Counted from the first letter of the stretch, positions 1 to 16,939 are shown. The stretch is DNA of 64,000 bases from Xestospongia muta (GCA_963693285.1 OY848917.1:17407245-17471244), one strand, 5' to 3'. The notes: a model not told the origin generated them from the letters alone. A program made the numbers and translations.

Positions 1-730
1 CATTGATTCAGATGCAAACAGGTGTAATATTCTGATTTTCAAATATCTTTAGTTTGATAATACTGATATAAATACCTATTTATTTTTGTCTGAGGCCACA
101 CCATATGTTGAAAGCATTTCAGGACAATGTGACAAAGTTGATACCAAATACAACGATTTGACATTGTCAAGTAGTCAATAAAATAAATCAAATGATAATA
201 TGTTTTTAACAACAATGATATGATATTGTTGTTGTTATTATTTTTGTTTTAATGCATCAAAATCAGGTTTGGAATGCTACAATGATAGCACTGATCTCTA
301 GATGGAACATGCATCCACAAACTAATGACCACTCTAGCTATACCAATAAGATAACGTTTGTTACTTATTTTGAAGGAATTTTGACCCCAATTAATAAATA
401 TTTTTGTCATGTCTACAAACAATTAACTGATTTTACATTGTTACTGGTTGACTAAATGTATATTTATTATTTCTTAGTTTTGTATTTTTCAAGTGCTTCT
501 TTAATGCTAATGAATGTGTGTGTTGAAAAAATGAATTGGTGACAAAAGTAAATAAAATAGTCTGCAGCACCAGCAACTCCCAGGCAGTCTCCCATCCCAG
601 TACTATAGTGGTCTGACATTGCTTAACTTCAGTGTTCAAATGGGAACTGGTGCTTTCAACGTGGTATGGCCGCAGACAGCAAGATATGGGTATTTATATC
701 ATTCTCCATTAAACAAATTATTAACAATTA
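1..730. repeat. Duplicated 5S-bearing flank, copy 1
   Basis: This stretch matches about 2694-3490 almost base for base, including the shared opening cattgattcagatgcaaaca and the minus-strand 5S copy at its right end. A shorter related piece lies at about 1680-2240. The flank is AT-rich and I see no gene in it apart from the 5S copy. It shows that the 5S cluster grew partly by duplicating 5S plus about 0.5 kb of flank. Confidence 0.75.
560..677 (-). pseudogene. Diverged 5S rRNA copy
   Basis: Full-length (118 bases) relative of the good 5S copies, read on the minus strand from gtctgcggccatac to gctgcagac. It differs from them at several places in the middle of the molecule: the GTCGGGCC and AGCG segments are altered and the box-C region has G-to-A changes. 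The downstream T-run is interrupted (CTATTTT instead of CTTTT), so the RNA polymerase III terminator is also weak. It is probably a decayed copy, though not provably silent. Confidence 0.65.
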
Positions 731-975
731 GTAAAATCATAAATAAATAGCATAGACTTCTCTATTATGAATGAGTTTTGAAAAAATGAAGAGATGGGAT
801 GAACGTACTCTAGATCTATCAAAAAACCTGATGAAGTATATTCAGCTAGTAAATCACTCCACACATGCATATATACACATATTACATATTATATATGTAT
901 ATATATATATATATACATAGCAAATACTGGTTCGATAGAACTGACTTAAATAACTGTTTCTTTACGTTAGTGAAT

Positions 976-1093
976 GTCTGCGGCCATACCACGTTGAAAG
1001 CACCAGTTCCCGTCTGAACACTGAAGTTAAGCAACATCGGGCCAGCGTAGTACTGGGATGGGAGACCGCCCGGGAATTGCTGGTGCTGCAGAC
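976..1093 (+). rRNA. 5S ribosomal RNA
   Basis: 118-base gene for the 5S RNA of the large ribosomal subunit. It begins gtctgcggccatac and ends gctgcagac, so the first and last bases pair as helix I. The internal RNA polymerase III promoter is visible: box A around gene positions 51-60 (GTTAAGCAAC) and box C around 80-97 (GGGATGGGAGACCGCC). A six-T run at 1094-1099 is the terminator. It differs from the other good copies at a few positions, such as GCAACATCGGG for GCAACGTCGGG. Confidence 0.93.
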
Positions 1094-1099
1094 TTTTTT
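1094..1099 (+). terminator. Pol III T-run after 5S copy
   Basis: Six consecutive T bases directly after the 5S end, the usual RNA polymerase III stop. The other good copies have equivalent runs: T4 at 3764-3767, T8 at 6657-6664 and, on the minus strand, T4 at 2088-2091. Confidence 0.8.
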
Positions 1100-2087
1100 C
1101 TCCTTTTTTTTTCTTCACTAATTATTATTTTTCTTTAATAAAATACTAACATAGTAATAAAAAGGAACTTAAAAATACAAAACTAAGAGGCAAAAGCTTA
1201 ATTGTAATTGTTAGCATACTCCTTGATTCTTGATAGAATCACTACATGCATTGGTTTTCAAGATCAGAATAACAATAGATAAAATACGTTCTATACAACA
1301 ATTCTTCTAGGTTTTCTAGTCCATATTCCTACAATTGTTTCTAAATCATCATCACTTAATTTTTGTGGCGATTCAATTGTAATTTGGAATAACTTTTTTC
1401 ACCTAATCAATTTCAACATAGGACACAAGCATAATTTACACCTGACAGATGTAAACTATGTTTGTGTGAAAGCAGTTCCAGATTCCACCAAATGCAAATG
1501 CAAAAGTCAAACTTTTCCAGGGGGCATGCTCCTGGACCCCTTAGTTGCCATGTTCATGCGGATATCACTTTGCCCCCACTCACACATTATATCTCATTTA
1601 AGAAGTGTCAAGTATAGATACAGAGTTTACCTCCACTATTTAATTATTTCAGGTTGCGAGGTATCAATAAAATAAATAAAACAATAATATGTTATTATCG
1701 AGAATAATATGACATTGTTCTTGTCATTATTTTCATTATAATAGATCACTGGAAAACTGCAATCAGCATTGGAACGCTACAATGATAGCACTGATCTCTA
1801 GATGGACACACACATCACAAAATAATGACCACTCTATACCAAATAAGATAATACTTGTTACTTATAAATATTTATAAGAAATTTTGCCCTCAATAAATAA
1901 TATTTTTCTCATGTCTACAAACAACTGATCATACATTGTTAATGGTTGACTAGATGTATACTTCTTTATTAAAATAATAGTTTATTTGTTAGTTTTGTAT
2001 TTTTCAAGTCCTTCTTTAATACTAATATATATGTGTGTGTCTGAAAAAAAGGATTAGTTAGAAAAGAAAAAAAAAAGAAAAAATATT
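1100..2087. repeat. AT-rich inter-5S spacer
   Basis: No gene is supported here. About 1110-1260 matches about 6665-6830 downstream of the 5S copy at 6539, so both 5S genes carry the same downstream flank. About 1680-2090 is a diverged copy of 230-560. Confidence 0.6.
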
Positions 2088-2091
2088 AAAA

Positions 2092-2209
2092 GTCTGCAGC
2101 ACCAGCAATTCCCGGGCGGTCTCCCATCCCAGTACTACGCTGGCCCGACGTTGCTTAACTTCAGTGTTCAGATGGGAACTGGTGCTTTCAACGTGGTATG
2201 GCCGCAGAC
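2092..2209 (-). rRNA. 5S ribosomal RNA
   Basis: 118-base 5S gene on the minus strand. It keeps the consensus seen at 3646 throughout, including box A and the GGGATGGGAGACCGCCCGGG box-C segment. A T4 run follows at 2088-2091 (read on the minus strand), then more T-rich sequence. It is probably functional. Confidence 0.93.
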
Positions 2210-2693
2210 ACTAGTGCTGACGAGAAATGGGTATTTATATCAGTCTCTATTAAAGCCATTTATTGATATATAACTTTGTTAAAAATTGGTAAATTATATG
2301 CGTGTTTTGACCTTTTGCCAAGGATATTTATTCACTGTACATCTTGTCTACAGCTCAAAAGTACACATGTAACCTCAAAATGGACGAATCTACATATACA
2401 TGTTTTATTTTAGATCAACATCACACACACACATATATATAGGTTCATGCATATCTTATCTCATACTACTAATACATTATCAATTAGTTAATAATTAATT
2501 TAATTATTAGTCAGTAAATTGGATCAATACAATAGTTTCTTAGTTTTCCTTTAGTATAATTCTCTTTATTCTTATAATAATAGTGTTCTAATGATTGTGG
2601 TGGTACGTCAGTGGTGTGTAGTACACATTATGAACACCTCTGATGACTTATCTTTTAAGTTTAACAATAGAAATACCTATCAGTTCCTTGTGC

Positions 2694-3490
2694 ATTGATT
2701 CAGATGCAAACAGGTGTAATATTCTGATTTTCAAATATCTTTTGTTTGATAATACTGATATAAATACCTATTTATTTTAATTGTATTTGTCTGAAGCCAC
2801 ACCATATGTTGAAAGCATTTCAGGACAATGTGACAAAGTTGATACCAAATACAACAATTTAACGTTGTCAAGTAGTCAATAAAATAAATCAAATAATGAT
2901 ATGTTTTTAACAACAATGATATGATATTGTTGTTGTTATTATTTTTGTTCTAATACATCAAAATCAGGTTTGGAATACTACAATGATAGCAGTGATCTCT
3001 AGATGGAACATGCATCCACAAACTAATGACCACTCTAGCTATACCAATAAGATAACGTTTGTTACTTATTTTGAAGGAATTTTGACCCTAATTAATAAAT
3101 ATTTTTGTCATGCCTAAAAACAACTAACTAACTTTACATTGTTAATGGATGACTAAATGTATATTTCTTTATTAAAATAATAGTTTATTGTTTCTTAGTT
3201 TTGTATTTTTCAAGTGCTTCTTTAATGCTAATAAATGTGTGTATTGAAAAAATGAATTGGTGACAAAAGTAAATAAATAAATAAAAAAGTCTACAACACC
3301 GGTACCAGGAATTCCCGGTCGGTCTACCATCCCAGTACTACACTGACTCAACGTTGCTTAACTTCGGTGTTCAGATGGGAACTGGTGCTTTCAACATGGT
3401 ATGGCCACAGACAGCAAGATATGGGTATTTATATCAGTCTTCATTAAACAAACTATTAACAATTAGTAAAATCATAAATAAATAGCATAG
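2694..3490. repeat. Duplicated 5S-bearing flank, copy 2
   Basis: Second copy of the flank at 1-730, with small indels. One example is an extra TAATTGTATT near 2778. It contains the decayed minus-strand 5S at 3289. Confidence 0.75.
3289..3412 (-). pseudogene. Decayed 5S rRNA copy
   Basis: Recognisable 5S sequence on the minus strand, 124 bases instead of 118 because of a short insertion near the 3' end. Box C is damaged (GGGATGGTAGACCGACCGG), the 3' strand of helix I is changed (gttgtagac) and the GTCGGGCC segment is mutated. A T6 run at 3283-3288 remains. The combined changes make it a likely pseudogene. Confidence 0.75.
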
Positions 3491-3645
3491 AGATGCTGTC
3501 TTATACTTTAGATTTAATGTTAAAAGTATCTGTTCTTTGTGCATCATTTTAGGAGCAAAGAGGTGTAAATATTCATTTTTTTTGAATATCATTTAGTGCT
3601 TATTCTATAACACTGATAAATACTTATTTCTTACAAAACTTTACC

Positions 3646-3763
3646 GTCTGCGGCCATACCACGTTGAAAGCACCAGTTCCCATCTGAACACTGAAGTTAA
3701 GCAACGTCGGGCCAGCGTAGTACTGGGATGGGAGACCGCCCGGGAATTGCTGGTGCTGCAGAC
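3646..3763 (+). rRNA. 5S ribosomal RNA
   Basis: 118-base 5S gene matching the consensus of the window, with intact box A and box C and a T4 terminator at 3764-3767. The decayed minus-strand copy at 3289 lies just upstream in divergent orientation. The same minus/plus pairing is seen for 560 and 976. Confidence 0.94.
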
Positions 3764-3767
3764 TTTT

Positions 3768-4650
3768 AATTTCCATTCATTAATTTTCCTTTTTTTTTTA
3801 CTAATTCATTCTTCATTTTTGCATGACTTCTGATATCAAGACAAGCTTAAAAATTTAATCTAAAAGACAAAGTCCTTATTGTAATTGTTAACATATGTTT
3901 AATACCTTGACAGAATCATGTACTGTGTGACAAACATATATCACAATGGTTTTAAGATCAGGAATATCACAGAGTAGGACTCTCAGAAATTAATAACACT
4001 GTGTTGTGACCAGAATTTTCAAATTAGTAATTTCAAAAATGTATCATGCCTGTTACTTGTAACCTTGTCAAATGGTCACTCCACTGTATAATATTAATCA
4101 TCCTTTATGTGACGGACAGATTGAAGAGTAGTGTAACAGTACATACTTTAATATTCACAGTATTTCCTATCAACACCTGTCAACTGGTCAGAATAGAATT
4201 GAAGATATCATTTATTTAAAATGATTATAAATAATATCAATGATTTAGATGTTATATTGATGGTATCTCAATCTCTCATGGTAGTAATCATTGGAAACAC
4301 ATCTGATATGGTCAGTTTGAACAAGGTATTAATCATCATAATAGACAATCATTGTAACAATGGCACTGAAGCTATTCTGACTTCATATGTAGATAATGAG
4401 TATTACAGTAAATCAGTGAGGCTAAATAATGATTTGTCTAATGACTGACATATCTGTATTGTGAATTAGCATCAAATAAAAATATGAAATTTTCCATCAC
4501 TCAATATTAATTATATAATTAGGTAATCTAGTAGTATTTCAACAACAGTCAGCATACTGAACAAAATGAACAGCAAAAAAATCCAACTTTATTTCTATAG
4601 TAACCAGGACCCACACCAAAAGAAAGAAATAATTTTGTAAAGGAAAAGAA
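3768..4650. other. AT-rich interval without a supported gene
   Basis: I see no conserved domain, RNA or repeat boundary here. A 75-codon open frame at 4221-4448 has no recognisable motif and is followed by ordinary AT-rich DNA, so it is not called. Confidence 0.5.
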
Positions 4651-4654
4651 AAAA

Positions 4655-6030
4655 TTCCAGCCAGTCTCATTATAACAATACTCTAGTACCCCTCAATCAG
4701 TTTGCCCACTACCTTGAAGTCTAATAGCATCATTACAGTTACACTCTGATCCATGCAGGAGTGTCATACATAGCTGGTCTTTGAACACAAGGAGGCTCAA
4801 TAGGAACATCATGTATACAATCTAGACCAGGAACATCAGTAGTTTCTAATGTAAGATTTCCATTTTGAAGTGACAGCTTTGTTTTGTACACAGTGCGATA
4901 TTGCTTTCATACTAAGACATACAACGTTCTTGAGACGAATGTAGTTTTTGGTTCACCATAATATGATCCAAGTGGAGGAGTAGCAGGTACAACAGATATT
5001 ACATAAAAATCAATTTATTATATGCTTTATATGAAATTAGATTGTCATTACAAGTAATAGTAATAGTATTAAGTTAATTGCAATATGATTGCTTGGTTTG
5101 TATCATATGTAACTTTTGATTTATGTATTCAAGAATCATACAGATATTCTAACTCACTTCTCCAGCATATCCAAGTAGATGATTATACATCTCCATTGTT
5201 CTAACAGAGATTAATATCAAACCCTATAAATTATAGAGAGTATACTTCAATATTGCCTTCTTTTAATAATGAAAGCCTCCACCAATGCCCTCATCACAAA
5301 CTAAACACAGACTCAAATGGTAATTTTTACTAAAAATATATATATAGTCCTTACCATTTTTATAGGTCAATCCAAACTGTGTACTACTAAAAATAAGAAC
5401 AGATAAAACTGGAATATACCAATTTGTTGCATGGTACTCTGATCTCCCAGACACTGAAGGCAATAATACTATTCTGGTACATGCTTAGTAATGAATATTC
5501 ATAACTTTTAGAAACTCGCCCAATGTTGGATAGCTGATTTACTGAGATTTTTCTACCAGTATGACAGGTCCAGCTATTGTCACAGACTCCAGTCCAAGCA
5601 CATAAGAAAGTCCATCATAACTTGGATCCATGCATGTCACACAGTCACCATAACATAATAATCTCCTAAGTACAAGATCCAGCTATTAATCCTGACGAAA
5701 TGATTATAATGTACCTATCACTATATCTCTATTGATCTTTCTATATGTCTATATATCAGTTCATCTCAATCCATCTGACGATCTATGTGTCCTTGTACCT
5801 ATATCCATCAACAAAACCATTCACCTGTCTATTCATCCATTTTTGTCTGTTTATTTATTTATATATCCATTTAACAATTGGTCCATCCATCAATAAATCT
5901 ACCTTTATATCATTCATAATTTCAGACTTTTTCATTGCAATCAAAACACTTAGTTTTACTTGAAGTATGATAGACACTATTAAACCAAATTGGTCCATAT
6001 CCTTGACCAAAAAAGCACAACAAAATAGAT
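4655..6030 (-). pseudogene. Decayed partial copy of the SRCR receptor gene
   Basis: Pieces of this interval align in the same order and strand with exons of the SRCR receptor gene at 8632-14480. About 5970-6020 matches the exon at 13514-13678. About 5510-5660 matches the exon at 13287-13469. About 5150-5240 matches 11853-12011, and about 4655-5000 matches the two-domain exon 11403-11804. The frames are broken by stops and small indels, and the exons between 11853 and 13287 are largely missing. It is a collinear but deleted and mutated duplicate with no long open frame. Confidence 0.75.
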
Positions 6031-6423
6031 TACAACTGTTAAAATAATTATAAAGTGAGCATAAATAAATAGACTCATAATGAAATTGCCTACTTGTTTT
6101 AGAGAAACCAAGTTAATAGCATATGAGGTTGACAAAGATGTAACATGAAAGTTCTTAAATCTTCTTTTTCTAGCAACTCATCCTTTGCAAGTTTTTATGT
6201 ACTGTTTGCTCTTTGTATAGACTATGTGTGTGTGTGTGCTAACTTAATTGTAGAACTATCAACACATCATCTTAAACAAAATATTATAACAAATATTAAA
6301 ATCATAAATAAATAGCATAGAGTTCTCTATTATCAATGAGTTTTGAAAAATTATAAGAGGTGGGATGAATGTATTCTATCTAAAAACCTGATGAAGTGTA
6401 TTCAGCTAGTAAATCACTGCATG

Positions 6424-6425
6424 CA

Positions 6426-6474
<49 letters not shown>

Positions 6475-6476
6475 CA
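6424..6476. repeat. TA dinucleotide microsatellite
   Basis: An almost pure AT/TA run just upstream of the 5S copy at 6539. A shorter tract sits in the matching place upstream of the 5S at 976 (about 878-918), so it belongs to the duplicated 5S flank. Confidence 0.85.
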
Positions 6477-6538
6477 TATATATAAAATGCTGGTTCGATA
6501 GAATTGACATAAATAACTGTTTCTTTAGTTAGCTCAAT

Positions 6539-6656
6539 GTCTGCGGCCATACCACGTTGAAAGCACCAGTTCCCATCTGAACACTGAAGTTAAGCAACGT
6601 CGGGCCAGCGTAGTACTGGGATGGGAGACCGCCCGGGAATGGCTGGTGCTGCAGAC
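6539..6656 (+). rRNA. 5S ribosomal RNA
   Basis: 118-base 5S gene with an eight-T terminator at 6657-6664. It matches the consensus except for one G in the 3' part (GGGAATGGCTGG instead of GGGAATTGCTGG). About 240 bases upstream and 170 downstream are shared with the copy at 976, so the two arose by duplication of the gene with its flanks. Confidence 0.92.
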
Positions 6657-6679
6657 TTTTTTTTCTTCACTTAACAATT

Positions 6680-7090
6680 ATTTTTTGTTTGATTTTTAAA
6701 AATAGTAATATAGTAATAAAGAGGAACTTAAAAAACAAAATTAAGAGGCAAAAGCTTAATTATAATTGTTAGCATACTCCTTTGATTCTTGATAGAATCA
6801 CTCATATAGTGACAAAGGTACGTGCATTGATTTTCAAGATCAGAAATATCACAGATTGATAACACTGAGTCTCTCATACAACACTGACCGTGACCAGAAT
6901 TTTCAAATTAGTAATTCCAAATCCAGAGATATATCATGTTTATATTTGTAACATTGATCACCAACAACATGTATGCACAGGTAGAGAAAGGTTATAAAGT
7001 ATGGTGTCTTGGTTTTTCTTTAGTCTATTTCTCATTGTTCTTATGATAATAGTCTACAGCCAATTTATGGTGATACCAAAAGCCATACAG
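6680..7090. repeat. Dispersed repeat shared with the Delta cluster
   Basis: About 6960-7085 matches, in direct orientation, the segments ending near 19050, 36470 and 48190 (shared stretch ccacagccaatttttggtga in those three). About 6700-6790 matches the same blocks in inverted orientation (caaaagcttaa region). The 5S neighbourhood and the composite blocks of the Delta cluster therefore share a rearranged repeat. Confidence 0.6.
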
Positions 7091-7128
7091 GTGACATCTC
7101 ACCATGTTGGTTTATCCTCACTAAATCT

Positions 7129-7331
7129 GGGTGCACCTAAGTTTTATTGAGGGTGAACCAACATACTTTGACATTACAATTTGTAATACTCTATTACTGA
7201 GGCAGAGCAGTATTACCTTAACAATTACAAATGTTGATGTAGTGTGTGTTATAAGAGAACAAGATAAGGATATGAAATGTTACAAGCTTGTAGCAAAGGT
7301 TGCTGGTATTTTTATCCCTCTCACTGTATAA
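7129..7331 (+). mobile_element. Fragment resembling the C-terminus of a reverse-transcriptase element
   Basis: A 66-codon open frame runs VHLSFIEGEPTYFDITICNT and ends KVAGIFIPLTV before a stop. From memory of the family, this pattern (HLSF.EG.P.YFD, a block with KD.K, then AGG.F.PL) is typical of the C-terminal region of reverse-transcriptase-like proteins common in sponge and cnidarian genomes. Only this piece is present, with no polymerase motifs next to it. It is a degenerate fragment, not a gene. A protein search would decide. Confidence 0.45.
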
Positions 7332-8040
7332 TGTACACATGATGGATCAATGGACACCTCTGCTCATGCAATTTTAAGAACTATTGCATCACAAACCCCC
7401 TCCCCCCCTCTTTTTATTTTCATTGACAAAATGAATGCCTAATAGTTACTGCTAGTTTAAAGGGCACAAACAGAATAGAACGATAATAAACAAAATAGTA
7501 TTGAAGTACTGGATATAGTATATTTAATAAGACAGAAATAAAAATAAGTGATTGATGGTATCTGATAAGTTTTAGCTTACACAATGGATTGGAGGAAATG
7601 GCTTATTTTAACCTAATTGAACAGCTAAGCATTTGACTTTCTTTGGTCATACAATGCCAAAATGATATTACATCACTTGGCCATACTACCTAAGGTCTGT
7701 TTGCGTTCATCTTGCCGGTAGAAAAATTATCATAACTTTCTAATAACTCCACCAAATTCAAAATTTCAAAGACAGGTCACAGGTGTCTCCTGATGACCAT
7801 CCGGTTGACCGGTTCTTTTGATGTCATTTTATATGAATACGACCCACAAGAACAAAATTTGTCGTACTTTCCATAAGCAAAGTATAGAAGATGTCATTGA
7901 CCACGAAGAATGTGATCTAGTGAATTTCGTTAATCAATAAAATGGCTGCCGCTTGAAGAGAGAATCCAGTACGGTAAGAAATACATTTTAACTGTAAAAA
8001 TTTAATCATATAGACGGGTAAAATAAATTGAATGTAACTA
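7332..8040. other. Intergenic interval
   Basis: I see nothing beyond a C/T-rich tract at about 7398-7420 and AT-rich DNA. No domain, RNA gene or repeat match within the window was found. Confidence 0.4.
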
Positions 8041-8044
8041 TTGT

Positions 8045-8460
8045 GTTGCCCAAACGATTCCTCCTCACTCACCGTCTGAGGCTTCCACTTAGGCTCCAGG
8101 ATTCCCTGCTATTGCTGGCTAGGACCGCCACCGTGGCCTGGTAACCCTCGTCCGAAGACGAGGTAATCCTGGCTAGAACTTCGCCCTCACTTCAAACTAG
8201 CCGTACGGGATTCGAGCTCTGCGGGATGTCTAAGGCAGTCATTGTAAGTCGAAACCGGGCCCACAATACACCAGACCTCGTCACGTTTAAAGGGAGACTA
8301 CCAGCCGTATCCTGGTCCGCCTTTCGGATACTCTTACGAATATGCTGGTAACTATCTCAGATGGCATGATGCATTGCACACTCTGGCCCACAACACAACC
8401 TACTCAAGCTTGTCTTGGTTTCCTTTTATATGTACTTACGATTTTGTCTTTAGGCTCTTG
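8045..8460. other. GC-rich, CpG-rich island; possible SINE-like insert
   Basis: Base composition jumps from the AT-rich background to roughly even GC, with many CpG pairs and a strong hairpin (cctcgtccgaagacgagg, near 8147-8164). On the plus strand tggctagaac (about 8169) and gattcgagctc (about 8210) loosely resemble tRNA A and B boxes about 40 bases apart. That suggests a tRNA-derived short interspersed element. It could also be a CpG-rich promoter remnant. There is no other copy in this window. Confidence 0.3.
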
Positions 8461-8631
8461 TGTGGTGCGACTGTGAATCCCTATAAACTCATTATAGTTG
8501 CTATGAATGTAATTACCAGAAACGGTGAACAAAAGCTATATTTTTAAGGGCCAAGAATAAAACTAGTCCCATTTAAGCAAACAAGAATAACAGTACTAAT
8601 TATAGTTTTAGTAAGTTATAAGAATGACAAG

Positions 8632-14480
<5,849 letters not shown>

Positions 14481-14860
14481 TCTGCAATAACCATCACCAA
14501 TTGCCAAATACACTTATTCAATTTCTTTAGCTTTGTCTTGATGACTAAACAGGGCGGGGCAGATAAAGTAAATGTATTCATAATGTTTGACACCTCATAC
14601 TTTTTGGTATACACATGTAGACTCAGTATCAAGTCTTACTATCCACTATGATTGCTATATACTATGCTGGAAAACATGAGTAAAGTGGCTGTTTGCTTAT
14701 TACTTATTATTACTTATTGGTATGAAGTTATTAATTATATAAATAAATAATAAATCTTAAATAGGCATGTACATGTAGTATGTATAATACAATAAAGTGG
14801 TTGTTTCATTAACTGCTTGAAGTTGTAATCATATTGCTAATAGAAAGGATCATTATGTAG

Positions 14861-14968
14861 TTAATTCACTAACTCATCTCTGTCTGCAGTATTATAGAGC
14901 TCCTCTACGTCTTCATCAACTGAAGCTAAGAAATTTTCTACACTCGTTCCACCTCCTAATCCAGACAT
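14861..14968 (-). other. Possible orphan receptor-tail exon
   Basis: A 35-codon open frame (MSGLGGGTSVENFLASVDED, then VEELYNTADRDELVN and stop) follows a pyrimidine-rich stretch with an AG. It is acidic with one tyrosine motif (ELYNTA), like the end of the SRCR receptor tail. The SRCR exon remnant at 15062-15140 lies upstream on the same strand. It may be the last exon of a mostly deleted SRCR paralogue. The evidence is weak. Confidence 0.3.
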
Positions 14969-15061
14969 ATGAACCCTTAGCTCATGGAAAAAGAAAAGTC
15001 TAAGCCCTTTTTACTTGTTGACATTTTACCAACATAAACAGAATCAAGCTATATAAATAAC

Positions 15062-15140
15062 AGTCAGCAATTGAACTATCAGTTCCAGTACATGTTTGGT
15101 TTGCTATATTGTGAGCCAAGAACAGCAGAGGAAACTAAGT
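15062..15140 (-). pseudogene. SRCR exon remnant
   Basis: The piece tttggtttgctatattgtga and the following agaacagcagagg match the start of the SRCR exon 11403-11804 (at about 11763-11804). The adjoining cagcaattgaactatcag resembles about 11266-11283 in the next exon. Two exon fragments are thus joined in a short, frame-broken scrap. Confidence 0.55.
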
Positions 15141-15561
15141 ATATATAGTTAAAGGTCATTCTTTGCAGACCACACCTACTATTTGTGATATTGTTAGAAC
15201 GAATTCGAAAGATAAATATTTTTTTAACATTGTGATAGGCTCTTTTCCCAACAAACATAATTGACATGTTTCCGTACAGCTGTGTCATATCCCCCACTGT
15301 AGTTATCATTGATTGGAGGTGAAAAATCATGAATACAATTGTCACAAGTGACTAATTATATTATATATTCATAGGCTGATTTAGCTCATACGGTACCACA
15401 GACAACATTAGAATATACTTATACTCTTTCTTATTCATACTATAATTTGCAAGTCGTTTTTGGTCTTCAAGACAACCAATGTTGTCTGTACAATTATATT
15501 TTGTATAAAATATTTTGCTGTGAACTTACTCAAGCAATGTAAACCATGCTTGATCTACGTT
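15141..15561. other. Intergenic interval between the SRCR and Delta regions
   Basis: I see no supported gene. The homology shared with the other two composite blocks starts near 15562 (aggacattaacgtgtggtca). Confidence 0.4.
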
Positions 15562-16093
15562 AGGACATTAACGTGTGGTCATGATCATTTCTGTTTCTTG
15601 CTTTATAATTAAAGACAAGTCTCCTCCTATTAATGGCAGTATTATATGTATTGGAAAGTGATACATTAATATAGATTTCTAATATTACAACAGATTGTTG
15701 AATATTAATATGTGTCTTGTTAAGCTGATAAGCTTGAACCTAACAGTACAGTTAGAACATATATCTAGTTATACAAGTTATTATTACTATTCGCTCATAA
15801 TGAATTAAAATCATACACTTTGTTCGTTTATTCTGAATCATAATACCTTGTTGGGTTTTCATCACATTCATTGATTACAGTGAAGTAAAATTTAAAGCTA
15901 CAAGTTACAGCTACAACATAACTGTCTAAGGTATTATTGTAATGCTGTGTTTTCTCTCCCAAATGAAACAAATTCAATTGTAAACTTCATTTTGTTGACA
16001 GTTTAATTAACCCTACATAATCTCTGATCAATTGTTAATTTTAATTTATCCATGTCTATATGCATTATTCTCTTGATTTGTGTATGACATTTA

Positions 16094-16381
16094 GTGTGAC
16101 TTCAATAGTCATGTGCTAAGGGTTCTAATGGAGGAGTGTGACTTCAATAGTCATGTGCTAAGGATTCTAATGGAGGAGTGTGACTTCAATAGTCATGTGC
16201 TAAGGAATTTAATGGAGGAGTGTGACTTCAATAGTCATGTGCTAAGGGCTCTAATGGAGGAGTGTGACTTCAATAGTCATGTGCTAAGGATTCTAATGAA
16301 GGAGTGTGACTTCAATAGTCATGTACTCTGGATTCTAATCGAGGAGTGTGACTTCAATAGTCATATGCTAAGAAATTTTAA
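16094..16381. repeat. 42-bp minisatellite, left array of block 1
   Basis: About seven units of gtgtgacttcaatagtcatg plus tgctaagg-ttctaatggagga. Units differ by a few bases. Because 42 is a multiple of three, the array reads openly as a 14-residue repeat (LMEECDFNSHVLR plus one). It continues in phase and in the same orientation on the far side of the element. Confidence 0.93.
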
Positions 16382-16618
16382 GGGTACCTAACATGAAAAA
16401 TTATTTTTGCTGAAAAATACACTAATATGTAGCTATTTGCAAGTGTTTATCACACCAAAAATCTTAGTGCTGATACTGCTATGGTAAAAAAGATATAGAG
16501 CTCAAAGTTGAAGCATTTGCAAGGCTTGCTATTTACTTCCTGTAATGGGCGTGGCCTCCAAGATGACGTGTTTTTAGTCATTGGATGAACTCGTGTATGC
16601 ATGCTCGATATTGCCAAC

Positions 16619-16885
16619 ATGGGTAAAAGATGTATTGTGGCTAGATGATCTAGCCACAATACATCTTTTCCCACCTAGATGCAGTAATGAAAACAAGGAT
16701 GGTGTATCCTTATTCAAATTCCCTAAAAAGAAAGGAAATAGTGGATTAAGCAAATTATGAGGACTAGAGCAGGCTGGACAAGTCCAAGTGACTACACGGT
16801 TATCCGCAGTTGTCATTTCACTGAGGATTGCTTTGAGACTTCTAGTATACTAGCTAATGAGATGGGGTATACTTTCAGAAGACAA
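16619..16885 (+). pseudogene. THAP zinc-finger domain fragment with hairpin at its start
   Basis: After an ATG at 16619 the frame reads MGKRCIVAR. An inverted insert of about 25 bases (16646-16672) interrupts it, and the frame resumes CSNENKDGVSLFKFPK, then WIKQIKRTRAGWTSPSDYT and CHFTEDCFE. The C-x4-C, the tryptophans and the C-x2-H of CSCHF are the C2CH zinc ligands of THAP DNA-binding domains. The first and second Cys pairs are on opposite sides of the hairpin, so the present frame is broken. Confidence 0.7.
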
Positions 16886-16939
16886 AACAACCATCTTGTA
16901 GTCAGCAATTGAACTATGAATCGAACATCACAAATTCAC

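Noticed and set aside
2597..2650. Short match gtgttctaatgattgtggtg to Delta exon 2 (about 20215-20535 in sister genes).
   Set aside because: Only about 25 bases agree well; too short to call a Delta fragment rather than coincidence.
4221..4448. 75-codon open frame.
   Set aside because: No recognisable motif and no related copy in the window. The length is possible by chance in AT-rich DNA.
5745..5963. 72-codon open frame rich in Ile, Tyr and Ser.
   Set aside because: Low-complexity frame in a simple-repeat-like stretch within the decayed SRCR copy; no domain or splice support.
8160..8230. tRNA gene suggested by A/B-box-like strings.
   Set aside because: I could not fold a cloverleaf with an anticodon arm and acceptor stem; at best it is a tRNA-derived repeat.
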